From assembly GCF_004801415.1 (NCBI RefSeq), contig NZ_SSNX01000001.1:62001-126000 (forward strand): 64,000 bases of DNA. The letters are read 5' to 3'. The translations under genes were made by a program, and so were the position numbers. The notes beneath the pieces are model-generated. The model worked only from the letters and a program-made list of their open reading frames with translations, was not told the origin of the DNA and did no database searches. Position 1 is the stretch's first letter; each line of letters opens with the position of its first letter. The stretch is from Deinococcus sp. KSM4-11. GTDB lineage: Bacteria > Deinococcota > Deinococci > Deinococcales > Deinococcaceae. Shown here one piece after another: positions 49,987-59,792 of the stretch.

Positions 49987-51069
49987 ATGACTGCGGCGCC
50001 CCCGCCCGAGTTCGCCGCGCGCGCGCGCGCCCTGATCTCCGAGACCGCCCTGCTGCATAACCTCGCGGCCCTGTCCGCTCGGGCCGAGGTGCCCCTGCTG
50101 TTGCCGGTCAAGGCCAACGCCTACGGGCACGGTCTGGAGACCATTGCCCGCCCGGCCGCCCGCTCCCCGCACCTGTGGGGCTTCGCGGTCGCCGTGCCGC
50201 GCGAGGCGCAGGCCCTGGCCGCCCTAAACCTCGGCAAGCCGATTCTGCTGCTCACTCCCCCCACGCCTCAGGAGGTGCCGGCCCTCGTGGCTCTGGGCGT
50301 CCGGATTCCCGTCGCCACCCTGGCGGAAGCCGAGGCCCTGCCGGAACACGCACGCGCGCACCTGAAGGTCGACACCGGCATGAACCGCCTGGGGGCCCGG
50401 CCAGAGGCGGCGGTCGCAGTTGGCCAGCGGCTCGCAGAGCGCGGCCAGCTGGAGGGGGCCTACACCCACTTCGCCACCAGTGACGAGCCGGATCTGGGGT
50501 TCGCGCACGAGCAGTTCCGGCGCTTCACGGCAGTTCTCGCAGCCCTTCCCCCGCTGCTGGCGCACGCTTCGAACGGGGGCGGCATTCTCAGCCTGGGTGC
50601 CCTGCCAGGCATGGCGCTGGCCCGGCCTGGCCTGGCTGCCTATGGGTTCGCGCCCCCGCACCTGCGGGAGGTGCTCCCGCTGCGTCCAGTCATGTCCCTG
50701 CAGGCCCAGGTCACCTTTGTGCATGGAGCCCACGCGGGCGAGACCATCAGCTACGGCGGCCTGTACACCGCCCCACGCGACCTGACCCTGGCCACCGTCG
50801 GCATCGGGTACGCCGATGGCTATCCCCGGAACGCCACCCTGCATGCGCAGGTGACCGTACAGGGCGAACGCCGCCCCGTACTGGGCCGCATCTGCATGGA
50901 TCAGTTCATGGTCGACGTGACCGGGCTGGACGTGAAGGCCGGGGACTGGATCGACCTATGGGCCGACCAGGGCATCACCGTATCGGAGGTGGCCGCCTGG
51001 GGAGGCACCATCGAATACGAGGTGTTGACCGGGCTGGGAGCCCGCGTGGATCGGGTTCTCGCTCCCTGA
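49987..51069 (+). CDS. alr: Alanine racemase
   Basis: A 360-residue PLP-dependent racemase providing D-alanine for peptidoglycan. The PLP lysine is in [14 protein letters not shown] and the catalytic Tyr in [20 protein letters not shown] and [13 protein letters not shown] are the conserved second-domain segments. TACAGT ends 6 nt before the ATG (leaderless). An internal GC dinucleotide run near 50016 could be slippage-prone. Confidence 0.93.
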   Translation: MTAAPPPEFAARARALISETALLHNLAALSARAEVPLLLPVKANAYGHGLETIARPAARSPHLWGFAVAVPREAQALAALNLGKPILLLTPPTPQEVPALVALGVRIPVATLAEAEALPEHARAHLKVDTGMNRLGARPEAAVAVGQRLAERGQLEGAYTHFATSDEPDLGFAHEQFRRFTAVLAALPPLLAHASNGGGILSLGALPGMALARPGLAAYGFAPPHLREVLPLRPVMSLQAQVTFVHGAHAGETISYGGLYTAPRDLTLATVGIGYADGYPRNATLHAQVTVQGERRPVLGRICMDQFMVDVTGLDVKAGDWIDLWADQGITVSEVAAWGGTIEYEVLTGLGARVDRVLAP

Positions 51070-51146
51070 CCTCATACTGGCATCGGCGAAACCAGTCAGG
51101 CCATGCGTCCGAGAGGAGGATGGCCTGGGCGGCAATCACGTGATGG

Positions 51147-51728
<582 letters not shown>

Positions 51729-52058
51729 GTGTGGAGTGTACGCCTACCCCACCCAGACGTATGAGGCGCAGGTGAATGACCGCCCACAGGCGCTTTGACC
51801 GATGACCAGCGCTTGTCCGGCATACGTCGGATCGGAAGCCTCGAGGGCAGGATGTCGATGGAAAGGGCCCAACAAATAGGACACGCCCAAGGGGGGGGGT
51901 GGCGTGTCCTGAGGAGGGAAGGATGAGGGTGTTGACCACCGCTCGAAGCACATCCTACAGAGTCTTGGCCAGAGGTTCCTGACAGGATGGCCAGCGTCCC
52001 TTCATTATCAGCGTCCTGTGAAGGTGCTGGTGGTCTTCGCACTTGGCATCACAGAGAA
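51729..52058. other. 330-bp intergenic region with a cysS-side hairpin
   Basis: It contains the DUF697 promoter (TACACT, 51735-51740) and a hairpin at 51878-51910: AGGACACGCC paired with GGCGTGTCCT, with a 13-nt loop that includes nine consecutive G. On the minus strand this is followed by ATTTGTT, so it is a plausible cysS terminator. I see no gene elsewhere in the region. Confidence 0.6.
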
Positions 52059-53555
<1,497 letters not shown>

Positions 53556-53595
53556 GGTGGGCTCCTTCGCGGCCAAATCAAGCGGGCAGGGCAAT

Positions 53596-53626
53596 AAAAA
53601 AACCGCGCCACCGTCAGGGCGCGGTT
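53596..53626 (-). terminator. Intrinsic terminator between LysR gene and cysS
   Basis: On the minus strand, AACCGCGCC pairs with GGCGCGGTT over a CTGACGGT loop, followed by a T-run of seven or more. It lies 69 nt after the LysR stop and ends about 40 nt before the cysS start. This leaves little space for a separate cysS promoter. Confidence 0.85.
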
Positions 53627-53694
53627 GGGCAGTCGTGGCTGCCTACCGCAGGATTGGGCAACACTGGGTTGGAAAGCGCTGCGCCGTCATGCCC

Positions 53695-54645
53695 TCAATG
53701 TAGCAGAGGAGCGGCAGCGCGCCACGCGCCCGCCGGCCGTGTGTCCGGCATGCCCAGCGAGGCCACCAGCGCGGCGGTGAACTGCCGGATGATCGGCAGG
53801 TGGGCCCGTTGCGGCAGGGTCGCCACCGCCAGCGGCCGGGTCAGGGACTGTGGAAGGGGCAGGGCCACCAGCCCGTCCGGCAGGGGCAGAAGCGCCAGGC
53901 GCGGCATGACCGTCACGCCCAGCCCATGGCGCACCATGCCCAGGATCACGCTGTCCTGGTCGATCTCCGTGACGGCGGCCGGGCTGATGCCCAGCGGGCG
54001 CAGGTACGACTGAACCCGCACGTGGCAGGAGTTCAGCCCTGGTGGGAGCAGCAGCGCCGACCCCGCCACCTCCTCGAAGGTCACCGGCTGATTTCCCCGC
54101 GCTTCCGGGGCCACGAACAGGTACTCGTCGTCCAGCAGGGGCGTCAGGCGCAGGCCGGGCATGTCCTCGCCCACCACCAGCGCGATATCCGCCTGACCGT
54201 CGCGTACCTGGGCCTCGCCGCCCCCGTCGGCCTCGCCGTCCAGCAGCCTCACCGTCACACCCGGATGCTCCCGTCGGAAGGCGGCCAGCACCGGCGGGAG
54301 CAGGTGCGTGGCCGTCGAGCGGAACGACGCCACCCGCAGCACCCCGGAGAGCCCACCCTCGTCCTGGGCGGCCAGCAGCACATCTGCGGCGGCCTGCACC
54401 GCCGTCCGCGCGTGGGCCAGCACCCGCGCCCCCGCCGGCGTCACCACCGTGCCCGCCGGGGAACGCCGCAGGAGGGGACGGCCCACCAGATCCTCCAGTT
54501 TGCCCACCGCCTCGCTGAGCGACGACTGCGACACGCCCAGCTCCGCCGCCGCTTCCCCAAACCCGCCCGCGTCCGCGACGGCGAGCAGCGCCCTGAGTTG
54601 CGGCAGGGTCGGCTGGGTGAGGGTGGTGGATTTCCCGGTGGCCAT
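53695..54645 (-). CDS. LysR-family transcriptional regulator
   Basis: A 316-residue LysR protein. Residues ~15-70 form the winged helix (LRALLAVADAGGFGEAAAELGVSQSSLSEAVGKLEDLVG), and residues ~95-300 the type-2 periplasmic-binding effector domain. Its effector is unknown; the 97-residue divergent gene and the shared operator are the likely targets. TAGACT ends 5 nt before the ATG, so autoregulation from the intergenic boxes is plausible. Confidence 0.88.
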   Translation of the reverse strand: MATGKSTTLTQPTLPQLRALLAVADAGGFGEAAAELGVSQSSLSEAVGKLEDLVGRPLLRRSPAGTVVTPAGARVLAHARTAVQAAADVLLAAQDEGGLSGVLRVASFRSTATHLLPPVLAAFRREHPGVTVRLLDGEADGGGEAQVRDGQADIALVVGEDMPGLRLTPLLDDEYLFVAPEARGNQPVTFEEVAGSALLLPPGLNSCHVRVQSYLRPLGISPAAVTEIDQDSVILGMVRHGLGVTVMPRLALLPLPDGLVALPLPQSLTRPLAVATLPQRAHLPIIRQFTAALVASLGMPDTRPAGAWRAAAPLLH

Positions 54646-54668
54646 GCCCCAGTCTACCGCTCAGTCCT

Positions 54669-54726
54669 ATCGGGCCCCATCGGGTCACCCGATGCCCCTG
54701 AGGGCACGTGCTGGTCTTGCCCGATG
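54669..54726. promoter_or_regulatory. LysR operator boxes
   Basis: CATCGGG-TCA-CCCGATG (54678-54694) is a perfect dyad, flanked by further half sites ATCGGG at 54669-54674 and CCCGATG at 54720-54726. It lies between the LysR gene and the divergent 97-residue gene, as expected for recognition and activation boxes. Confidence 0.72.
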
Positions 54727-54772
54727 TCCTGCCGACCCCCCTCAGGCGCACAGTGAGGGCAGGAGGTTCACC

Positions 54773-55066
54773 ATGACCCTGCATACCCCCGCTCGACCGC
54801 CCCACCTGCCCCAGAGCCTCGCGCACACCGATTCGGACAGCGCTGACCGGCCCACGTACATCTTCGAGGCGCTGCTCGCCGGCCCTGTGTCCCAGCCCAT
54901 CACGGTGCCGGGCTGGACGGTGCGCGCGTGGCCGGTCGCCCGCCTCGGTGACGCCACCCTCGAAGTGCGTGCCGATGGCCTGCGCGACAGCCTGGCTGAC
55001 CTGCACGCCGCGCTGCGGGACGCCGGTATTTCCGCCCTCGGGCCAGTCCGCGCCCGCCACCACTGA
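54773..55066 (+). CDS. Hypothetical protein divergent from LysR
   Basis: A 97-residue soluble protein (core ITVPGWTVRAWPVARLGDATLEVRADGLRDSLADLHAALRDAG at ~40-84). AGGAGGTTCACC precedes the ATG. I do not recognise the family. It is the most likely target of the adjacent LysR regulator because the operator dyads lie between them. Confidence 0.62.
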   Translation: MTLHTPARPPHLPQSLAHTDSDSADRPTYIFEALLAGPVSQPITVPGWTVRAWPVARLGDATLEVRADGLRDSLADLHAALRDAGISALGPVRARHH

Positions 55067-55100
55067 GCTCGACGTGTCATCCACAACCCGCTGTCCGCAG

Positions 55101-55145
55101 AAAAAGGGCAACCTTCATTCGAGGTTGCCCGGTTCTATTGTTGTT
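55101..55145. terminator. Bidirectional terminator
   Basis: GGGCAACCT (55106-55114) and AGGTTGCCC (55122-55130) form a 9-bp stem with a 7-nt loop. The plus strand continues GGTTCTATTGTTGTTTT and the minus strand TTTTT, so it can end both the convergent hypothetical gene and the HD-GYP operon. Confidence 0.85.
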
Positions 55146-55208
55146 TTGTCGTTCTGAAATCGCTTTCCGGATCGCTTGATCGAACGTCGGCTGAACTGGA
55201 GGCCCCGC

Positions 55209-55862
55209 TCAGTTGCCATACACCTGCAACACCTGGTGCACGAAAATCCGCACCAGCCTCGGGTCGAAATCCGTGCCCGAGTGATCCAGCAAATACTCCA
55301 CCGCCTCGTCCGACGACCACGCCGGGCGATACGGTCGATCCGTCACGAGCGCGTCGTACACGTCCGCGACCTTCAGAATCCGTGCCAATACCGGCACCGA
55401 CTCTCCGATCAGGCCCGCCGGATAGCCACGTCCGTCCCAGCGTTCATGATGGTGTTGCACCGCATTCAGGATCTCCGAGTCCACGTCGGGCGCCATGGAC
55501 GCCAACCGCCGACCCAGGGCCGGGTGTTGCCGCATGATGTCCTGTTCCTGCGCCGACAGCCCACCGGGCTTGTTCGTGATGCGCGGATCGATGGCCGACT
55601 TCCCAATATCGTGCAGCATGCCTGCCCAGATCACCTGACGGATCCCCAGGGTCGTGCGAACCTCGCCGGCTTCCAGGGCCAGACGCAGGGCCAGCATCGT
55701 CACCTGCCGCTCGTGTCCCTCCGCAGGACGGCCCAGCAGCGTCCTGATCCAGCTGCATGCCTCTTCGAAGGTTTCCTGCACCACGGCGTCCGGCGCCTGC
55801 GACAGCAGATTGACCGTCTCCGGGAGACGATCGTCATATTGTCCGAGCACCGGGTCGATCAT
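55209..55862 (-). CDS. HD-GYP domain protein (probable c-di-GMP phosphodiesterase)
   Basis: A 217-residue protein with a short helical N-terminal part and an HD-GYP domain. Metal and substrate motifs are MLHDIGKSAIDP (HDIGK), HPALGRRL, HHHERWDGRGYPAGL (the GYP motif) and DVYDALVTDRPYRP. HD-GYP enzymes degrade cyclic-di-GMP; all key residues look intact. It begins 2 nt after the stop of the 65-residue gene and is third in an operon with the secreted-peptide gene. Confidence 0.88.
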   Translation of the reverse strand: MIDPVLGQYDDRLPETVNLLSQAPDAVVQETFEEACSWIRTLLGRPAEGHERQVTMLALRLALEAGEVRTTLGIRQVIWAGMLHDIGKSAIDPRITNKPGGLSAQEQDIMRQHPALGRRLASMAPDVDSEILNAVQHHHERWDGRGYPAGLIGESVPVLARILKVADVYDALVTDRPYRPAWSSDEAVEYLLDHSGTDFDPRLVRIFVHQVLQVYGN

Positions 55863-55864
55863 CG

Positions 55865-56062
55865 TTATTCCAGTCCGTAGCAGGTCAGGCGACCAACCTG
55901 GAGGGACAGCGCGTCCATGCGGTTGGCCAGCAGGCTGCTGGCGGCGGGGCGCACATTGGCTGCGTGCACATCGGTGATCGCGCGGGCCAGCGGGGCGGCG
56001 GGCTTGGATTCGGTGCTGTTCTGGCGGGCGCGGGCCGCGTAGGTTGAGTAAGCTATGCTCAT
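55865..56062 (-). CDS. 65-residue protein ending in YGLE
   Basis: A small soluble protein with no signal peptide. Its last five residues are CYGLE. The sequence is Ala/Ser/Arg-rich and helical by composition. AGGGGG lies 6 nt before the ATG, and the upstream 44-residue gene ends 16 nt before it, so they are cotranscribed. The mature part of that upstream peptide also carries YGLE, with different synonymous codons. Function unknown; it may be an intracellular precursor, immunity or chaperone-like partner of the peptide. Confidence 0.66.
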   Translation of the reverse strand: MSIAYSTYAARARQNSTESKPAAPLARAITDVHAANVRPAASSLLANRMDALSLQVGRLTCYGLE

Positions 56063-56078
56063 GATCGTCCCCCTGTCC

Positions 56079-56213
56079 CTACTTGGTGGTGCTGACCGAG
56101 GTCGTGGTGGAGGTGCTCTTTTCGAGACCGTAGCCGCCCACCGGGACGGCGCTGGCCGCCGTAATCACGAGGGTGATGGTGAGGGAAAGGGCCGTCCGCA
56201 GGGATTTGCGCAT
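56079..56213 (-). CDS. 44-residue secreted-peptide precursor with GGYGLE motif
   Basis: A small gene (44 codons plus TAG). The product has a signal peptide: basic start MRKSLR, hydrophobic TALSLTITLVITAA and cleavage site ASA before residue 23, leaving a ~22-residue mature peptide (VPVGGYGLEKST...STTK). A TAAGAT hexamer ends 6 nt before the ATG, so it is probably leaderless. It is the first gene of an operon with the 65-residue and HD-GYP genes, and is head-to-head with the TPR/SARP regulator, 23 bp apart. Confidence 0.68.
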   Translation of the reverse strand: MRKSLRTALSLTITLVITAASAVPVGGYGLEKSTSTTTSVSTTK

Positions 56214-56218
56214 GGGTG

Positions 56219-56225
56219 TATCTTA
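56219..56225. promoter_or_regulatory. Shared overlapping divergent -10 element
   Basis: TATCTTA reads as TATCTT (-10, plus strand; 12 nt before the regulator GTG) and as TAAGAT (-10, minus strand; 6 nt before the peptide ATG). Both divergent genes must therefore initiate from overlapping promoters within a 23-bp gap. No clear -35 consensus is seen on either side. Confidence 0.6.
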
Positions 56226-56236
56226 GGTGAGGGGAT

Positions 56237-58147
56237 GTGAAAGAGCGATTTATGCCTGCTGGACACGTTCAGACTGCGTTCGAGGGCGGCGACTACGGAG
56301 CTGTATTAACAGCTCTTAATGGTCGTCCGGGCCTGAACGCCGATGAGCTGGCGATCCTGGGCATCTCGCTCCTCAGAACGGCCAATTTCGCGTCCTGCGA
56401 GGAACCCCTGGAACTGGCCATGGCCCTCGGGAACCGGGAAGCCGCCGTGGAATTCGGCAACTTCCTGCGCGCCACCGGACAGAGCCGCCGCGCGATCGAT
56501 CATTTCCGCGATCTGCTGACCGATCTGAGCGGTGAACTGCGTTACAGGGCCCTGCGGTGGTACGGGGTGACCCTGGAGCAGGTCGGCGAGGACGGGGCGG
56601 TCAGGGCGATGGAGGAGGCCCGCCGTGGGTACCTGGCGCTGGGTGACCGCCGGATGGCGGCCCGGATTACCCATACGCTCGCCGCCAGCCATTCCGTGCA
56701 CGGGGATTACGGCACCGCCATGAAGCTGCTCGACGCCGCGATTCCCACACTTGCCCAGGAGCACAACCAGCGCCCGCTGCTCGCGGCGATGTGCACGCTG
56801 GTCGATGTACAGATTGAGTGTGGTCAGTTCGACGCGGCATCGGAGTCATTGGAACGGGCTCAGGCTATCGCCGAGGGCTTACAGGACGCTTACATGGGCC
56901 TGCACCTGGACGCACGCCGCGCCAACATCATGCTCATGACCGGCGATTACGGCGGGTATCAGACTCTGCTCGAAAGCCTCGCCGAGCGGAGTGCGGCCAT
57001 GGGCGAACCCCAGGTCACCGAGCATGCCCTGAACCACCTGGCCAACCACCAGAGTCGCATCGGCGAGCATGCCCTGGCCGTGCGGACGATGGGACGGCTG
57101 CGGGCCAGCACGTCGAACCTGTCCCTCCACAGTCGCGTCGTGCTCGGCATGATGACGCTGCGCCGGGGGGACGCCGCTGGGGCCCACCGCATGCTCCTGG
57201 ATGTCCGGGATGAAGCGCTGCGCCGCAACGCCATGACCGATGCCACGCGGGCACTCCTGCTCGCCGCGTACAGCGCGTACTCGATGAACGACCTCACGCG
57301 CTGCTCCGATCTGCTCGCCGAGGCCCTGATGGAACTCGCGGGCCAGCCCCGCGCCCAGACGCGCGCGACCGTCGCGCCCGAACTCCGCGAACTCGAGGAG
57401 ATGCTGGCCTTCGCGCGGCTCAGTCCGAATCTGGCGCCGCTGCTGGAGGCCGCGCTGGAGGACGCTTCACACCTCAGCGGCACCATGCGCGACGACCTGT
57501 TCACCAGTGGCATGCGGCTGGAGGTCATGACGCTGGGGCAGGAACTCGTGCTGCGCGATGGCGTGCCCTGCACCATGCGCGTGCGGGGCAGCGTGGCCGT
57601 GCTGACCTACCTGGCCCTGCACCCGCGCAGCACGCGCCAGACCGTGATCACCGATCTGTGGCCCGAGCGCGATCCGAAGAAGGCGGCCACGTATTTCCGG
57701 CAGTGCATCGCGGACATCCGGGAGGCGATCGGGGCCGACGTGATCCTCGTGGAGGGCGCGCACCAGTCGCCGGAGTATCGGCTGAGCAGCAAGGCGACCG
57801 TGATCCTCGACAGCCAGCGGGTGCTGCAGCTGGTGGCGAACGGGCAGGTGCCGGCGGCGGTCGCGGCTTACAAGGGTGAATTCCTGCCGAACCTGGAAGC
57901 GAGCGAGTGGGCTGACGAGCAGCGGATTCACATCCGGGAGGCGCTGCTGGGCTCCCTGCACGGGGAGATGCGGGCGGCGCGGCTGGGCCGCGAGTACCGC
58001 CGGGTGGTGCTGCTGGCCACCGCGATTCTGGAGATCGATCCGTCCGACATGGAGACCGAGGAACTGCGGCTGGACATGGCGCGGGAGGTGTCGGGGGCGG
58101 CGGAGGTGGCCCGCTTCGAGGCGGAACGTCACCGCCGCATGAACTGA
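56237..58147 (+). CDS. TPR-rich regulator with C-terminal SARP-type (wHTH + BTAD) region
   Basis: A 636-residue regulator. Residues ~15-390 are helical TPR-like repeats (for example RITHTLAASHSVHGDYGTAMKLLDAA and MTEPQ-type arrays), then a SARP winged helix around 430-500 (VRGSVAVLTYLALHPRSTRQTVITDLWPERDPKKAATYFRQC as two halves) and a BTAD-like domain at ~530-610 (EFLPNLEASEWADEQRIHIREALLGSLH). The order, TPR first and DNA binding last, is the reverse of AfsR. It has no ATPase domain. A start at GTG 56237 or ATG 56252 is possible. It faces the secreted-peptide gene. Confidence 0.82.
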   Translation: MKERFMPAGHVQTAFEGGDYGAVLTALNGRPGLNADELAILGISLLRTANFASCEEPLELAMALGNREAAVEFGNFLRATGQSRRAIDHFRDLLTDLSGELRYRALRWYGVTLEQVGEDGAVRAMEEARRGYLALGDRRMAARITHTLAASHSVHGDYGTAMKLLDAAIPTLAQEHNQRPLLAAMCTLVDVQIECGQFDAASESLERAQAIAEGLQDAYMGLHLDARRANIMLMTGDYGGYQTLLESLAERSAAMGEPQVTEHALNHLANHQSRIGEHALAVRTMGRLRASTSNLSLHSRVVLGMMTLRRGDAAGAHRMLLDVRDEALRRNAMTDATRALLLAAYSAYSMNDLTRCSDLLAEALMELAGQPRAQTRATVAPELRELEEMLAFARLSPNLAPLLEAALEDASHLSGTMRDDLFTSGMRLEVMTLGQELVLRDGVPCTMRVRGSVAVLTYLALHPRSTRQTVITDLWPERDPKKAATYFRQCIADIREAIGADVILVEGAHQSPEYRLSSKATVILDSQRVLQLVANGQVPAAVAAYKGEFLPNLEASEWADEQRIHIREALLGSLHGEMRAARLGREYRRVVLLATAILEIDPSDMETEELRLDMAREVSGAAEVARFEAERHRRMN

Positions 58148-58174
58148 ACCCTGGTCCGCCGACCCAGGCTCAGG

Positions 58175-59014
58175 TCAGAAGTCGCCCAGGTCGCCGCCGA
58201 GTGAGACGGTCTGGGCGACACCCTGGTCGTCCAGCCGGGCAATAAAGCCTGCACCGTCGCGGTAGGCCATGCCGCTGTCCATGGCGACGCACAGTCCGCC
58301 CGCGTAGGTGATCGGCTGGGGTTCGGTCATCTCGGTCTCCAGCATGAGTTCATCGTGCAGGACGTACACGGGGGTATGGCCGTGCACGAGGTGGGAGCCG
58401 CCGTAGGTGCTGAGGAGGTTCGACGCGACCGTGGCCGCGTCGTGGTAGGTGAACGCGAGGCGGTCGGCGAAGTGATTCAGGAAACTGCTCCAGATCTTGG
58501 GATCCTCGTTGTGCAGCAGGGAGAGCACCGAGCGGTTCACGGCGTCCACGCTGCGGCCCAGTCGGCGGTAGAAGGCGCTGTCGGCGTGCATGAGCAGCCA
58601 GCCGTCGGCGTGCGCCATGGCGGGCCGGGCGCGCAGCCAGTCGAGATCGGTGATCTGCACCTGGGCTGCGTCGCTGCTCTGGCCGCCGTTGCTGCGCCAG
58701 TAATCGAGGAAGCCCAGGCTGTCGCCGGGATCGCGGGCACGGAAGTGCTGCGCGGCGAGGAACATGACCTCGTGGTTGCCGATCAGCGCGGTAACCTGCC
58801 CCCCCGCGTTCAGTGCCTGCCCTTCCAGCGTTCGCACCAGACGGATGACGTCCATCCCGCGCGGCCCCCGGTCGAGGTAATCGCCGAGGAACACCAGGTG
58901 GCTGGGGCCACCCCTCCAGGTCGAGTCGTGGTCGATCAGGCCCGCCATCAGGAGCAGGCTGTGCAGGGAATCGTAGGCACCGTGGACGTCACCGACCACC
59001 CACAGGGGCGTCAC
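58175..59014 (-). CDS. PPP-family metallophosphoesterase, coupled to HspR
   Basis: A 279-residue phosphatase with [10 protein letters not shown] (residues 7-16), [10 protein letters not shown] (~46-55), GNHEV and HGHTPV motifs of the PPP family. It resembles serine/threonine phosphatases or ApaH-like enzymes. The ATG at 59014 overlaps the stop of the duplicated HspR gene (ATGA), so the two are translationally coupled and probably heat-regulated together. A similar enzyme is at 22429-23163. Confidence 0.82.
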   Translation of the reverse strand: MTPLWVVGDVHGAYDSLHSLLLMAGLIDHDSTWRGGPSHLVFLGDYLDRGPRGMDVIRLVRTLEGQALNAGGQVTALIGNHEVMFLAAQHFRARDPGDSLGFLDYWRSNGGQSSDAAQVQITDLDWLRARPAMAHADGWLLMHADSAFYRRLGRSVDAVNRSVLSLLHNEDPKIWSSFLNHFADRLAFTYHDAATVASNLLSTYGGSHLVHGHTPVYVLHDELMLETEMTEPQPITYAGGLCVAMDSGMAYRDGAGFIARLDDQGVAQTVSLGGDLGDF

Positions 59015-59748
59015 CTCGTACCGTCCGGATCGGTGTCGCTCCCGTCATGCTGCGCGGCGGAGTCGTCACTGGCGGGTGGCAGCGTGCGCAAGCGGGTCAT
59101 GCGTTCCGTGAGGTCCTCCTGGATGCGGCGCACGTTGCCTTCCAGGTGGGAGCGGGCCCCGTCGAGTTCATGGCGCAGCCGCATGATCTCCTCGACGCCG
59201 GCGAGGTTCACGCCGAGTTCCTGGGTCAGGCGGCGGATCTCGCGCAGGTGGTCGATGTCGCGCTCGGAATACAGCCGGGTCTTGCCACTGCTGCGGCCCG
59301 GCCGGATGAGCTGCTTGCGCTCGTACAGCCGTAGCGTCTGGGGATGCATATCCACCAGTTCCGCTGCAATGGAGATCACGTACACGGGGCGGTCTTTGGG
59401 ATCGCTGGGCGTGCCGCCCTCGGGCAGGGCCTGGGCCTGACCGCGCAGTTCACCCTCCAGCCGTTCGATCTCGGCCTCGAATTCGCCCTGGAGGTCATCG
59501 AGTTCATGCTGGAGCCGCATGACCTCCTCGACGCCGGCGAGGTTCACGCCGAGTTCCTGGGTCAGGCGGCGGATCTCGCGCAGGTGGTCGATGTCGCGCT
59601 CGGAATACAGCCGGGTCTTGCCACTGCTGCGGCCCGGCCGGATCAGGCCCTTGCGCTCGTACAGCCGCAGCGTCTGGGGATGCATATCCACCAATTCCGC
59701 CGCCACGGAAATTACGTACACAGGGCGATGTTTAGAGTCCGAGGCCAT
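59011..59748 (-). CDS. hspR: Internally duplicated HspR (two MerR-type units in one chain)
   Basis: A 245-residue heat-shock repressor-like protein. Residues ~9-80 and ~121-192 are near-identical MerR/HspR modules ([26 protein letters not shown] and [28 protein letters not shown] in each copy), joined by a short acidic coiled linker ([25 protein letters not shown]). HspR represses chaperone operons in Deinococcus and actinomycetes as a dimer. A single chain with two units should bind a dyad alone. TATACT lies 11 nt before the ATG. I found no clear HAIR operator nearby. Confidence 0.88.
   Translation of the reverse strand: MASDSKHRPVYVISVAAELVDMHPQTLRLYERKGLIRPGRSSGKTRLYSERDIDHLREIRRLTQELGVNLAGVEEVMRLQHELDDLQGEFEAEIERLEGELRGQAQALPEGGTPSDPKDRPVYVISIAAELVDMHPQTLRLYERKQLIRPGRSSGKTRLYSERDIDHLREIRRLTQELGVNLAGVEEIMRLRHELDGARSHLEGNVRRIQEDLTERMTRLRTLPPASDDSAAQHDGSDTDPDGTR
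59161..59727. repeat. Tandem duplication inside hspR (period 336 bp)
   Basis: Positions 59161-59391 correspond to 59497-59727 with an offset of 336 nt (112 codons). In the core 210 nt (59182-59391 and 59518-59727) I count about 13 mismatches, mostly synonymous, so the copies are close to 94% identical. The 104-126 nt between copies, encoding the linker, is not repeated at that level. Confidence 0.9.
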
Positions 59749-59792
59749 AACCTGACGTGAGTATACGGGAGGCAGGATTGATGCAACGGGCG

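Noticed and set aside
50010..50032. (GC)n run near the alr start as a phase-variation tract
   Set aside because: Short and irregular; GC-alternating codons are common in such DNA and the frame is intact.
53556..53700. T-box riboswitch upstream of cysS
   Set aside because: Only ACCGCG matches the T-box core; the AGGGTGG part and a Stem I region are not visible.
59749..59792. HAIR-type (CTTGAGT-N7-ACTCAAG) autoregulatory operator of hspR
   Set aside because: No such dyad was found in the short region upstream of the gene.
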